A stretch of 64,000 nt of DNA, taken from contig NC_066852.1 of assembly GCF_001640805.2 (NCBI RefSeq), forward strand, positions 5,378,194 to 5,442,193. Direction: 5' to 3'. This stretch comes from Lates calcarifer (taxonomy: Eukaryota; Chordata; Actinopteri; Centropomidae). Below, piece by piece: positions 1-12,865 of the stretch. The notes under the pieces were generated by a model, which made no database searches, was not told where the DNA came from, and worked only from the letters and a program-made list of their open reading frames with translations. The position numbers and the translations under genes were made by a program. The first letter of the stretch is position 1. Each line of letters starts with the position of its first letter.

Positions 1-2576
1 TCAGCAGTGGCCTCCGTATGCCGCAGTATTGAAACATTAAGAGAACAAATAGTGCACAGTGCCTGTAACTGGTCTCTTTGATTACATCTACATTATGCAG
101 CTGTTAGTTTTATCCAGTGAATAAGATGATATGGTTTTAGGGCCTCGCTCAAGGGCACTTCCACAGGTTACACTGATGTTAGTGCAAACTCAAAACCTTC
201 TGGCAACCACTGCCAAACTGTTGAAAAACCAACCTGCTATGCTCATTGGAACTTCAGCCACCTTTCCACCCACACCCAGACTCATTTTCTTGGCTTTCAT
301 TTTATATGTAGGCCTAATACCATGACACCAAAAGTGTTTTTTTTTTCCCCTGATCTTATCTTATTTCCTTTTTCATTTGCCAGAATGATGTGTTTCCTGG
401 GTATTTCACTGAAAAGCAGCCTCCATTCCCAACATGCTACCCACATGCTTCCTCTCCCCCTCCTCTTCCTCCATGCTTTCTCCTCTTTATCTCTCTCCTC
501 CACTCTTGTTCTCCCTCTCCCACACACATTCTCCAGGCCTCCTCCAATCTTGCTCTTCCCCCTCTAATCTGTACCTGGGAGCCATGCTACAGGCACCCAC
601 GCACTCTCATCAGGCCTTTCAGCACATTCCAACAGGCTGCAATGCTTATCACATGCTCTCCTTTCTCACACACACAGTTACACACAGTTCTACATACACA
701 CATACACACACACTTTTGAGGACATGCAGGCCTGTGCAGACTCACGCTTTGGTGAATAATACCCTGTGTGGATGATGGGAAAATGAGGTGTGTTTGAATG
801 TGTGGATGTGAGTGTGTGTGTGTGTCACCCTGGAATTAAACTACAGCACACAGTGATAAAAGCAAAGGATGACAGTCAAGACCATGACAGTGAGAGGAGA
901 TGCAGTCTATCCTTACAGCACATATATCAGAGTGGCATGGAATCAATCAAACTTCAAAAAATATAATAACATTAAAACAAATAACCTTTAGGGTTCTTGA
1001 TTTCTTTACTTTGATCACTGATCAATATCAGAATTTATCCATATTTATTTCAATTTTCAATTTATTTCATTTTAAGAATAGTTAATACTGCAAGAAAGAA
1101 AAACTATTATGTTAAATAATATATGTGTGTTGTGTATATGTGTATGTTATATTTTATTTATGTTGCATTGTGTGCAGCAGAAGCAACAAGCACCTAAACG
1201 ACAATATAGGTCACTCGTCCATACCCTCAGATATGTATGAGCAGCAGGTGCACTAGACTTTCATTGTCATGGTAACAATAATATAACCTGTAGGAGTGTA
1301 CACATGTTTAAGGTTGGCTTTGAGAAAGGTTTGTGTTTAAAATAAATACTTTGCAGGACTTTGTTGTCATGGCTACAGAGTTGTGGAACAGTCGTGGATA
1401 AAAGAAATAACATTACCTGTCGGTTTCACACAGGGAAACAAACATCTGCCTCCTGTGTGAAAGTCCTGTGTTTTGTTGACCCATCCCATATATAGTCTAT
1501 GACCCATCCTCCTACCTCACCTCTTCCTCAGTTCCAGTTAAAAAGAATGAGAAAGCTGTGATTTTCATTCATTGTGAATGTCGACCTGAACAGCACGTTC
1601 ATTTCTTTTACTGTAAGCAGGAGAGAGCCGTGCTTGTTCACTTCAAACTAAAGTGAATGAGAAACACAACACCAGCTCAATGGAAAACCTTCAACTTGTT
1701 AAGATGTATCTGACCTTGTTCTGAACCGCTCTGAACCACCCTGGGCTTGGAATAATTTCCAGGACAAACTTTATTTGGGATACTGCGTCCACATCAGGCA
1801 GTTTCATCAAGAATGTAACTGCTTTATATAGTCAAGCTCTCTCCTTTGTGCCCCTCAGGTTTTATGCTATTGTGCTCCATACAGTATATATGAATGCTGT
1901 AAAGTTTTTTGTCACTCTGTATTACTCTTCTTATAAAAATATTTTAAATTAAGTATTTTTTGGTGAAAGTCACCAAAAGCAGCAATTTAAAACGAAACAT
2001 TCATTTCAGAGTAGTCTTTCACAAAACTAGACGTGTATCCTTGAGTCGGGTTAGTGCAGTTCACTGTGACTCTAAAACCAATTATTCCCATTATAAACAC
2101 AATGCCAAAATTCTATGACTTTTGAAGACTTGTTATTATCAAGTTACAGCGCTTTAGTGGTGGCAGTGACTAAACATGGTGGTCAGTGAGTTACTGGCTG
2201 TACTGGTAGTGAGGTAAGGGGTGTGTCTAATGTTGGACGAAGGTGACACCATATTTGGTCTACACTTTTAGAACAAGTGCTAGTGGAGCTATGATACTTC
2301 AAAGCCAAGCACTATGCACGAAGGTTGTGTCAGAACCCTTGTAGTACCTTGGCTAAAGAGATAAACAGTCTGGAAACTATACAACTGCACTGTTGTTTAA
2401 CACAGTTAGGATAAAATGACAACCACTAATATATACAGTGTATGCCTCTGATCTGGCAATGTACTCCATTATCCCTACTGTCAGATTAAATTTGACTGTG
2501 AGACCCTGATGGATGTCTCAGAGGAAAGAAGGGGAGTAATTCTTGAGGAAACAGTATGTCACAGAAAGTATCTTAC
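1..2576 (-). other. Robo intron 7 (partial)
   Basis: Non-coding stretch downstream of the Ig4a exon on the coding strand. It is AT-rich, with a low-complexity pyrimidine-rich tract at about 420-570 and short CA/TG tracts at about 670-715 and 805-826. No reading frame resembles the missing second half of Ig4. No RNA gene or transposase was seen. Confidence 0.7.
420..570 (+). repeat. Pyrimidine-rich low-complexity tract
   Basis: The plus strand is strongly biased to C and T (ctccccctcctcttcctcc and similar) over about 150 bp. The overlapping Ser/Leu/Pro-rich open frames are products of this bias and are not genes. Such polypurine/polypyrimidine tracts can form triplex DNA, but nothing here shows a function. 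Confidence 0.6.
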
Positions 2577-2701
2577 CTGGCTGCCTTCCTTTTGCCAGAA
2601 GACAGCTGGCGGAGGGTTTCCTTTGGTGCCACAGAGGAAGGTTACAGTACGACCTGGAGCTGTGATCTGGTCCCGAGGCCGAACCACAATCTGAGGGGGC
2701 A
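2577..2701 (-). CDS. robo3: Robo receptor exon 7: first half of Ig4
   Basis: After a gttgcag acceptor the exon completes a Val codon and reads [20 protein letters not shown], then [20 protein letters not shown], then Q, ending at a gtaaga donor. PPQxVVxPRDQ, GRTVTF and FWQKEGSQ are hallmark Robo Ig4 motifs, and the exon break after EGSQ is the usual one. It is 125 bp, phase 1 in and phase 0 out. The residue after the cysteine is Gly where the Robo proteins I recall have Glu (CETKG). That is a minor substitution and may be species-specific. The next exon, expected to begin with an LLF-type Ig4 segment, was looked for in 1-2576 and not found, so the gene continues outside the window. Confidence 0.95.
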
Positions 2702-2767
2702 CTGCAACACAGATAACGCAGAGAAATGGTCAGCAAGTCACAACAGAAATGAAGCCTTCATATGTCA

Positions 2768-2770
<3 letters not shown>

Positions 2771-2802
<32 letters not shown>
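2771..2802 (+). repeat. (TG)16 microsatellite
   Basis: An uninterrupted TG dinucleotide run in intron 6, about 70 bp upstream of the Ig4a exon acceptor on the coding strand, where it reads as (CA)16. CA-rich intronic repeats close to splice sites are known hnRNP L targets, so a length effect on splicing is possible but unproven. Confidence 0.95.
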
Positions 2803-2803
<1 letters not shown>

Positions 2804-4194
2804 TCAGTGTGTGTTCTGAGTGAGCTTAATACAGAGAGACTGTGGGAGCATTAAGCCATGACAGGCCACCAGTGATGACAGTACCTCATAAGCGATAACT
2901 CTCTCTCAAGTTGTCCCTGTCTCTCATGCACACACACATTCTTGCACACAGTTAAAAGTGTATTTAGAGGTGCACTATCACATGCACAGTTAGCTGTATT
3001 AAACTGCATAAAGCAGAACAAAAAAGATCTCTATTGCTTTTTCTGCCTTACAGACCATAAGGCATCAGTGCTCTGACACTTAAAACACGTACTGTGAAGG
3101 CCGAATAGGTCAAAATTTAAAAAAAGAAGTATGAATACGAACATTTCTTTGTATAGAGGCAACAGAGCCAAGAGAGATTTTTCTTCCAAACACAGAGAAT
3201 TAACATTTCTCAATTAATGCGGTTAATGAAGTTCACTGAAGAGGATGTAAGTCAGCAGCCATGTGGGAGTTGAGAATTTATTCTGTTATCAGTTGCCATA
3301 GTACTTGCTTTCATCCCTCTGTTAACTATGTTGGTATGTTCACAATGTCCGAATATTCACTAAAGGTTGCAAAGCAATCACTCTTGATTAAACGTATTCA
3401 ACATGAGGATTTTGTGTGGAAACAGTGAGTGGTGACACACAGACAAAATCAGACTTATCAAGGGGCCAATCCTATTTTTTTTTGTTTAATTTATGCATCA
3501 AATAATTCTATTAAGTGATGCTTTGATGTTACTGAGACAGAAAAAGTAGTCAAAAAATAAGTATCAAAATAAGTGTTAAATCATCATTACTGACTAGGTC
3601 AAACACAAATCCAGCAGCTGCTTTAGCTTGTGTATCCCTTCATTCAAAAAACAAGGAAGTACTGGGCATGAGTAGCATCAATATTAGGAAGTGGGGTGAA
3701 AAGTTTCTCATTACGTTAATTAAAAACAATGTTCTCTGCTTCCTAACTAGTTTAAAACAAGAGCGAGAGACAGAGAGCGAGTGTGCAATTTGGCTGAGAG
3801 CACAATGGAACGAGGGAGAGGGAGCAGTGATAAGCAAACAGAGCGAATGAATATGAGGAACAAAGCTTAACTTCCTAATTGTTTCACTTGTTTCACAGTC
3901 AACAGGTAATCTGCTCTGAAGACAAGCGTTATCAGTCTCCTTTTCCACCTCTTCATGTCTCTGCTGCATCCATTAAATACCTTTATGTGACTCATGTAAA
4001 TAATAACAGCAGAACAGCTGTGTTGTTGTTTTCTTATGCGTTAAAATTGTGTTTCTATCACCACAGTCAGTTTTTAATCTGTCATCAGACTCATTTATTA
4101 ATTAACATTTTTATTCAGATGTAAACTGGGATGTACAAAGGGCAGCTTTAGATCTTAATTTAGAAGAGTACTTGTCTCTTCTAGGATGGGGCTA

Positions 4195-4735
4195 CAAAAC
4201 AGATCCTCTATGACCTTGATTTCTTTGGCTGTGATTGATTAATCCTATTGCAGAGGCTTATTGGTTAAGCTATGGCCCATGATGATCAATCTAGTATGTC
4301 TGGGTGTAGAGCCAACCAAAAAGGTCAGCCCAGAAACCACAGGAGCCTAAATTCAGGTTTGTGGGTCACCTTTCTGATCCCAGACACCAGGCTAATCAGA
4401 TGTCGCTGAACATAGATGGAGGGTGGGGTGGGGTGGTGCGTGGGTGGGGGGAGGCTGCAAATAAATGGTAGACTGTCTCACTTTCTCTCTCTGCTCCTTA
4501 TTCCTGTGTGTGAATGTGTGAATGTTAATGTGCCTGTGTCTCCACGAAGACACACAGACACACACACACCTCTTTGATTTCTATTGATTCTGTAGCAAGT
4601 GACAGGCCTCCCTCCATAGAGGGGGGTGTGAATGCATAATGATGCCCTCTACTAGTCCTAATTGATTTCTCATCTTCCCACCTGATCTCCTGCTTCTCTT
4701 TCATTCTCTGTCTTAATTATCATTGGGAGAAACTG
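4195..4735. promoter_or_regulatory. Candidate conserved non-coding/enhancer block (intron 6)
   Basis: Two patches of complex, non-repetitive sequence hold clustered homeodomain-type cores. One has TGATTGATTAATCC and GATGATCAATC near 4230-4292. The other has CCTAATTGATTTC and CTTAATTATCATT near 4657-4724. A G-rich tract and a short CA run separate them. This is a judgement by eye; no conservation data were available. Confidence 0.25.
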
Positions 4736-5475
4736 AGAGAAAGAGGAGGAGAACCGTCCTACGGAGTAGAAAGGCAAACAGAAAAACACTCAGTCAGTGA
4801 AGTCAGCGTGAAAGTGAGACTGAACAGAAAACATAAACAGGCGATTCTTCAACCGTTTTTTGTTTCTGTGAAGTTTAAATTCACGCTGGGAAAGTCTGGA
4901 AGAAAACAAAATGTAATGTGTGTTGATGTAGACATGCCAGAATTTGCTTTTCCTTTTGCAGATGTTCAATTTTGCAAATCCAATGGTGGAAAGATACCCA
5001 GTAATAGGAAAAAGAAATGCATGAAATAAAAAGGACAGGGAAAAAAAAAACAAAAAAACAAAAATGCTAACCCAGCTTTAACAGGGTACATTACTGTGAC
5101 CCAAAAACGCTGCCTCTTTAACTCCTGTGAGTTTATCTGTTGCAGGGTTCAAATACATCATAATTTGATTTCAATTTGCCAACCCAAAGCAAATACTCTT
5201 TGAGAAATGCTTGTTGACATTAGCTACAATTTCTTGTACATTTTGTTAAGAGGGCTGGAGTTCTACTGAGGCAAAAACTTCTTAGAAACCAAGAGAAAAG
5301 GAGAAAAGTTGAAGGGTCAAGTCAGAAAAACAGGCTGCATACAAAGCAGTGTGGAGCACTGAAATTTTCTTGGATATGAAATGTTGGTGCAGGGTTTGGC
5401 AAGGGACTGAGAATCCCTAACTGTCCAAACTGTAGCACAGACTTGCCTGCGCCTTGTAATTGCTCACCTCAGATG

Positions 5476-5560
5476 CGTGTGCAGACTTAAATTCATGCCC
5501 TGCATACACATTTTATACCCCACCTTGGGAATTACCTGGCTCTTTCCTACACTGCTTCCA
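5476..5560 (+). repeat. 85-bp direct repeat, copy 1
   Basis: This block starts cgtgtgcag, includes catgccctgcatacacattt and ctctttcctacactgcttcc, and ends at the end of that last motif. It recurs 1.35 kb away at 6828-6913 with about nine-tenths identity by eye. The similarity stops abruptly on both sides, so this is a dispersed or duplicated unit and not simple sequence. No terminal inverted repeats or flanking target duplications are obvious. Confidence 0.85.
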
Positions 5561-6827
5561 CCACAGGCCCCATCACACCTTCACATAGCAGGATGGGATT
5601 TACATGTCAGCTTCAGGATAAATAACAGCTAAGGGGGCCTTGACTGTGGTGAACAGGGTCACCTCCTGGGATCAAATATGCAGTCCTCCATTAACCCTAA
5701 AGGTCAAAGCCTAAACATGCACACAGTGTTCAGATTTGAACCATGGTCCAGAGGTGCTGAACACCTGCTTTCACTCCCTAGCTGTACCTCAGGGACAGGC
5801 TTCCTGTCAAGGCTGATGCAAGGTCTGAAATATTAAAGAAATGCAGTGTAACACTCTCTTCTTATGTAATGCAACTCCAGGCCTGTTGCACATATACATG
5901 TGATGAACACAAACAAGAAAAGATGCTGTATCAGAATTTCCTGCTAAGCAGGCCACTTGACAAAAAACTTGTGAACAACAACACCTGAACAATTCCCCCT
6001 CGTGTCTGACACGACGCTGTAACTTTGACCCAAATACAGTGACAGCTAGGAAGATTCAGGCTATTAAAATGCCATTTTTGTGCGCTACACAGCCCTGTCT
6101 GGAGAATAACAATGTTTGATTTGAGCAGGCAAGCTGGCACATTGCCTGAGGCTGTAATAAATAATTAGCAATAATGGGCGCACTCGGCGCGACACTGAGC
6201 TTTAGATTTAGGGCAGGGAGAAACATTAGCATCCTCACATGGGATGGAAACGGGGAGATGGATTGTAACGGAACAGCTGAAATATACATGACAAAAATCA
6301 TCAAACAATGCCTGCATGAGGTTAGAGTATTTGCACAGCATGTCGCTTGTACAGTAATTTAGTTTTCTGGGCTGCTGGCTAGGTATGACAGCTTTTACTG
6401 TTAAAAGTACCTTTACAAAAGATGGAAACTGTCTCTGCTTATCAAAAGCCATGGCACTTTCATTTTCTAGTTTTATGAAATATATAACCAGGACTGTAAA
6501 AATGATCGCCCATAAACTGATAACTGCAAGAGGCAGTGTCAGGAAGGTAAAATCAGGGAGTGTCTAAATAAAGAATGAAACACTTGAGATAGGAATTCAA
6601 AAGGAACCCAGAGACGTCCTTTATATTCTGGATATTTCCAGAGCTGGAGAACACATAAAGGCTAACATGCCAAAAGGGAGGCAAAAATAGACCAGCACTG
6701 CAAGTTAAAGTTCCACTGCTTCTACGATAAGACCCGTCAGACTGAAGGGGCAAAGTCTGGTCTGAGTGTGAAGTGCTTGGTCTCTTTAAATATTTGTGTG
6801 GTTTCTGGGTGATGAGAACCAAATGTT

Positions 6828-6913
6828 CGTGTGCAGGCTTAAATACATGCCCTGCATACACATTTTATACCCCACCCATGGGAATTACCCAGCTCTTTCC
6901 TACACTGCTTCCA
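6828..6913 (+). repeat. 85-bp direct repeat, copy 2
   Basis: Second copy of the block at 5476-5560 in the same orientation. It differs by a few substitutions and one extra base (cacccatggg here, cacc-ttggg there). It may be a fragment of a family dispersed in the genome or a local duplication; the window cannot distinguish these. Confidence 0.85.
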
Positions 6914-7771
6914 AAGTGAGATTAGGGTTGAGGTGGTGAGGGTTAAAGTTAGTCTGAGTTCAACATCAGACTATGCAGTGAACACCTGATGAGTAGTCTG
7001 TTTTGACATGCAAGATGTGCAAAGGTGAGCGGGCAGGAATAGCTAGAGGGAGACTCCCTGGATCAGCAATCTTCATTTCCATGGCATCACAGAGCGCGTC
7101 ACGGACATTAGTCCCCATTACTCGAGGCTGGAAGGTTGTGCCTTTATGCAGCCTCACCATTTCGTATGGATGCTGGATGAATGTGTAGATTATTTCAGCC
7201 ATAGTTCATTTACCATGGCCATGATCTTTCCCTGATATTAACTGTAACATAGTCGCCAAAGCAATGGCAATACAACATAATCCAGGGTACTGCAGGATTG
7301 TCCAGTACTGACATTCTTGTCTGGTGACAGGGATGCTGATCCCGGTTTGGACCCCAGATTAAGGAGGAACACTGTCTTCATAAACTAACCAAAGCAGACA
7401 AATGTTTCAGCCGGCTCAGCTGCTCACCACATACTGTGCTCCCACTCAGACAGATCAGACTGTGTGATTTGCTCCACTGCTGTTGTATGAAAGCAGCGTG
7501 TTGCTCAATCACACAGCAAAGGCAGACAAAGTGAGTTACAACCAAAGCATCTTACCTACCCTCCTCCCCAACCCGCACACTTGACATGCGATTTGCACCA
7601 ACATACTGAAGCTATCACACACAGGGGAACACAAATACACACACACACACAGACACATACTCCCAGCAGGAGTTCCTCAGGGGCCTGGATGTGACAGGCA
7701 GCTGTCACAGTCCCACGCTGACGCAGACAGCGTGTTTCACACACTTACGCTTGAGTAAACACACTCTCACA

Positions 7772-7846
7772 CTGCTGCTGCTGCTGCTGCCGCATGAGTC
7801 TTCAGCTTCACCCTCTTGTAAACAGTAACTCTCTCTCTCTCTCTCT
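7772..7846 (+). repeat. (CTG)6 and (CT)9 microsatellites
   Basis: A short CTG trinucleotide run (about 7772-7790) is followed 40 bp later by a CT dinucleotide run (about 7829-7846), then C and T homopolymers. Intronic simple sequence. Confidence 0.8.
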
Positions 7847-10800
7847 CCCCCATTTTTTTTTCCCTGAGACTGTTTCCATTCTGAAATGATGATTGAGGAG
7901 GTGGTTATTTCCCAGGCTTAATGTATTATAGCTGGACCATAATTCATCTATGCTTCTATTTAATTTGGAGTCGGACCTTTGTGCCCATAACTCCTGCCTA
8001 CTTGTCCAACATCAATATATGAACTGGAGGGCTGGTACAGCTTTAAATAGACTAAGAGAATAAGTTAGAGAAACAGTTCTGTAATTGCGTTTATAATATC
8101 AGAGCACCTTCAGGCAAGACAAAGAAGGCTACCTTTCCCACAGTGTAAATCAGAAAGAAATTCAATTTGATGAAATACAACAGGAGGGTCATCTTATCTG
8201 CTGTCTGTACATACAATATGAACATAACTCATAACCCACTAGTTTTCCTTCTGTGTACAGATTACCATCCCAATACCTGTTCCTTCATTCCCCAAGACTG
8301 ACTCTGGTCAGACTCAAGACAGACTCGAGTTCTAACAGTACACATCAAATCTCACCAGGTCCTGTCCATTTTTAACCATGGTGGTACTTTTAACTAAGTA
8401 AACAATCCCAATGAAATAGGGGAAAAAAATAAGGCATTTGTTTCTCTTTTTTTTCTTGAGTTCTTGGGATCATTACATTAGCCATCTCCCAACCCCCACC
8501 CTGCTGTGAGAAGTAGCAGTGTGGCCCAATTTAATTGCCCTCTTTGGCTTCAGCCCTCTTCAGGATGTCCTGATCGTTATCAAGCATGCTTGATGTGTTA
8601 GTCAGAGGTCTTATATTGGGAGCGATTGAATAAGCTAATTTGTTTTTTTTCTGACCAGTTACGTGCTCCAGAGTAAAAAAAAAAAAAAAAAGCTGTATCT
8701 GATGAAAATGAAAATGTAAAGTTTCTCCTTTTGGCCCTCGTGCATGTACTGCTTTTTTGTGATTTATGTTTAAGTGACATATCACATCTATTCACCACTG
8801 TCCCTTTAAAAAATACTGTATTGCTAATATATGCTTATTTCACAGTGAGTGCACAGTGAAAACAAGTAATTTTGTTTACATTTCCTTGATATCAACAAAA
8901 GTCTATATGATAAGACAGCGAAGGGAAGAGCATATGTTGAGAAAAGAACAGGTTTAAGACTGGATACGAAAGCCAATAACTAGTTAAAATGGGTTAATTT
9001 TATGTGCTGTGGACAAGTGATTGACTGGCCTATTCACACATTTTTCACATGTCTGCTCTACTCTCTGCTAATGGACATAAATCTGCTGATGCCCTCTGCC
9101 AATGTGTCATAGCTTAAAAGGGTTATTTCATCCCTCTCTATTAGCCCTGCCTACGCATATGTGAAGTGGAGTGAAGTGAAGAGAGGCGAAAAAGACAAAA
9201 TGTTAAAATGATGTCAACCTTTAAAGCATCAAGGCCCTTTCAGAAATATGTATGGACAGTGAAGAAATCACAGATAAATACAAAGCCAACACTCTCTCCA
9301 AACACACACCCCAGTTAAGACTGCTCTTTGTTGTGTTACCTAATCTGCTCCTGGAACCCATTTACACTCCCTCCTCTTCATTCCACTTTTGTTGTTGTGA
9401 CAGTAGGAACAGAAACTGCCGATTCCCTGGACACCTGTGAGAAATTGCAACTCCTTTTTCCCCATGTCATGTCTGTCTTCCAGGAATGCCAATGAAAAGC
9501 TCATATACTGCAACACACAGCAGTGAGGAAACACTATTTTCACTTTCATGGCATGTTGTAGTGGCTCTGGTATTTTTCTCTTTCACAACACACAGAAGAT
9601 GAATCCTGTGCTGCCTTTTTATTCTCATCTTTTCCACCAATACATGCAAAAATGATATCATGCCCAAGCAGCTTGGTGTTGCGTGATGAGTTTGTCAGCT
9701 TCCAAACAGCACTGTTAGCTGAGGGGGTCTCTGCTGAAGAGGAAACACCACTTTAAAACCACTATTTTTCATAGTATAGAGGGATTTTTTCCAGAGAGAA
9801 AATTAAATTGTCAAAGCATGTGTGATTAATCAGTGTATGACTGCAGCACCATTATGCTGCTTTTCATTTACTTTACAGTGTGAGGGGATATTTAGGGTTT
9901 TATTCATTGTGTTTCCTTCCCACTATGTTTTGTGTATTCAAGAGCATTTGTGTAGTAAATTAAATATCCTTGGTATTAATGAAAGCTTTACCTGGATGAG
10001 CTAAAACATGACTAGAGTGCCTTCTCCCAGCATAAGACTACCACAGCAGTAGTAGTGGGGAGTAGTGCCAACATGGCAACCTGTGCATCTGCATCTGCAT
10101 CTCTCTCTCAGACACACACACGCATGCATGCAAAGATGGGATGAAATGGAGTACTTACTAGATGGGCCGACTGCGATAGAGTGATGCAGAAAAGGGATGG
10201 AAAAGAAAAAAAGGAACAAAAAGAAGAATGAGAATGAGATGATGAGCTCATGATGAACTGTGATTATTGGGTGAAATATTTGAACAAGACAGAGTGAAAC
10301 TTTGGAGCACCACAGCCACCCAGGTCTATTTAAAATGAATAACATGAACATGAATTAGCTGAATGTGAAGTGATTGAAGTGAAACTGTCTGTGATTTAAA
10401 TGAAGTGCTCCCAAAAGAAAGGAACAGTGGACAAGTAGGAGGAGGAATGATGAACTGAATGTGGAGTACAGGTGAAGATAGAAGATTGTGTTATGATTGA
10501 TCTGTGTGTGTGTGTGTGTGTGTATGTGGTATTGCTAATATCACTAATACTGCAGCTGTATGCACCAGCCCACAATCAATTTCCATTTGCCTAACAGCTG
10601 CTGCTTCTTCATTCAAATCCAATTAGTAAAGTGAGTTTATACATGTGAAAGAGTGTGTATATGTTTGTTTCCTCTTGCACCAACAAATACCCCATGTCTA
10701 TTTATCAGTGCATGTGTGTGAATGTAGTATGTGAGTATCAATGTGTTGACAGATGTCAGAGGTGTCTGTGCAGACTGGAGGGCCCGCTCACACAATCAAC

Positions 10801-11827
10801 TGTTGCAGAGTAAAACTCTAAATATTCCCTTTTATCATCACAAATGACAGATTTTTCACCCGAGTGCCTCTCTTCAAGGGACTGACTTTATTCTAATGCA
10901 ATTTCAATGCTTTTTGATCTTGGCTCTTTCTCCAGAGGGACTATGCGAGGCTTGAAAGGAACTTAAAGTCCATTTTTCAATTTCTCTCTCTTATAGTTTC
11001 AGTTAACAGCATGTTACCAGTGGCATAATACTGTGAGTAACAGCCAGCCACAGCATCTGCTTGTTTGTCTATTCACTTATATTTCTGACTTCTTATTGGC
11101 AACATCTTCTAGTATAAAACATTTTGAAAATTTGATAACATTAAGCATGTTCCTCATGCCTGTATTTTCATAGCCTGGGAAAAAGGAGAGAAAATTGTCA
11201 TAAAGGTAAATTTTCCACAAAAGCAACCCAAAGGTAGTTCAGCAAAAGAAAGACGATGAAATGAGACAGCGTGCTGGTAGGTGAGCAGTGGGCCTTTTGT
11301 GATGCATCATAACAAAACTGTCCATCTGTGCCAGTAGAATACATGCACACTCTTGCATTCAGTGTTAAAATCCATTTTTTATCACAAGCAAAAGATCCTG
11401 CCAGAGCAGAACTACCTCCACTTTTCTCTTCTTTAATGATATTTTTTTAAACAAAGCAGAATAAGACTTTTTTAAAGTTGGTATCAGATTTCCAAATTTC
11501 TATTATTAAGAAAATGTATTGTTTATGCACACACTTTTTTTATTTGGTCTTTCAACTTATTCACACTTAGGATTAAATGAAATGAGTTGCCATGAGGAAA
11601 CATTTTTGGGGTTTATATATTTTGCAGATCATTTAATTTATATTCATTCTCAAATGTTAACATCCACATAATGAATGTGCATCACTGTCATTATGTGGAA
11701 TTTCAGTTGCTTCAAAAGCAAACTCAATTCAAGCTGGAATTTCAGAAACCAAACTTTACTAAATCATTTCTGATGCATGTATATGTGTATGTTTGTCTAG
11801 TGAGTAAGGTCCAGGCCCAGGTCTTAC

Positions 11828-11955
11828 CATGCACTTGAAGGGTGCCCGATGCCTCGGCCTTGCCCACGCTGTTCTCTGACACACAGGTGTAAGTTCCCTC
11901 GTCCTCAGCTCGCACCTGCGTCAGACGCAGACTGTTGTCACTGCGAATCTCAAAT
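11828..11955 (-). CDS. robo3: Robo receptor exon 6: second half of Ig3
   Basis: The exon joins the previous one inside an Arg codon and reads [20 protein letters not shown], then [20 protein letters not shown], then VH plus one base, followed by a gtaaga donor. The D-E-G-T-Y-T-C motif gives the second cysteine of Ig3. At 128 bp it enters in phase 2 and leaves in phase 1. [19 protein letters not shown] and the VH at the Ig3-Ig4 junction match my recollection of Robo3 (EIRSDHSL, ENSVGRAEASG, SVHVPPQ) better than Robo1 or Robo2. This is the main basis for preferring robo3. The frame and both splice sites are intact. Confidence 0.95.
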
Positions 11956-12865
11956 CTGGAAAGACACAGACATAATGCAGTATATCAGTGTCCTGGAGAC
12001 CCCAGCTGTTGGTGAATTTCAAAGCTAAAAGCCACACAATCTCATGCAAGGCAGTTGGATTGTTAAATGTCTGATTATTATCTATATTTCAACAGAGGAA
12101 AGGTGGCTATATTGTAAGTCTTTGGATAAGCAGCTAATGTGTTTAATGCACACAACCACTGATGCATGTGGAGACAGAGTGAGTTGTCCTGTATAGCTTT
12201 AGGCAATGGTCAAAAAAAATCCATCAGGCTCCCTTTGCAGATCTGAATCCTGCTGACAACAAGGGAGCATTTTACGCTCTTTCCCCCGAGGGATCATTAA
12301 AGTTTCATCCAATCAAATCCACAAAGTGAATGAGAGTGCAAGTGAGAGAGTGCGACTCTCACAGTTCCACAGTCACAGTGTTTCTCTGCAAGAGTATCAT
12401 GACTGTTATCACATACTACTGTGGTTCAGAGCCACATGATACCGAGAAATCCTTTCTGGCAGCTCAGGAAGCACAGAAAGAGGCACACAGCAAGTTTGAC
12501 AGCTGTTTAAGAAATATGTTGTTTATTTGGATGACTGTCTCTGTACTTCTTCCTGCTAAAAACACAAGCTGCTGTGCCATATGAGTCATACATCTTGACT
12601 AACTTTTTATCCTAAGTGTATGAATGATACTGTGTGCACTGTAAACAGTGCTGGGCATAGTAACATCTGTTCAAAGCAGTGTGAATCGATCATTGGATCA
12701 CTTTTATTCTTGCCTACTGCATCAGAGAACAATGGTGAATTATCCATAAATACATTAGGTAACACCCTGAAACCCAGCATGTATTGTTGGTATGATGATA
12801 CCAGCTTGGTACTGATGCATCATGCAGTACTAAAAGACACTACGTAAGTGTTGTCTCCATTGTAC
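11956..12865 (-). other. Robo intron 5
   Basis: A 910-bp intron between the two Ig3 exons. The donor is gtacaa and the acceptor tttccag. It contains only unremarkable AT-rich sequence; the open frames in it have no recognisable features. Confidence 0.85.

Larger units (their letters stand above)
2702..11827 (-). other. Robo intron 6
   Basis: A 9.1-kb intron between Ig3b and Ig4a. It contains the TG repeat near the 3' acceptor, two candidate regulatory blocks (about 4195-4405 and 4585-4735), a G-rich tract (4418-4453), a duplicated 85-bp block (5476-5560 and 6828-6913), a CTG/CT repeat pair (7772-7846) and a poly-A run (about 8675-8691). None of its open frames carries a recognisable domain. 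Confidence 0.8.

Noticed and set aside
434..775. 113-codon Ser/Leu/Pro-rich open frame
   Set aside because: It lies entirely in a pyrimidine-rich low-complexity tract; all three frames are open there for the same reason.
1..2576. Searched for the second half of Ig4 downstream of exon 7
   Set aside because: No reading with the expected Ig4 second-cysteine motif and a splice acceptor was found; the exon must lie outside the window.
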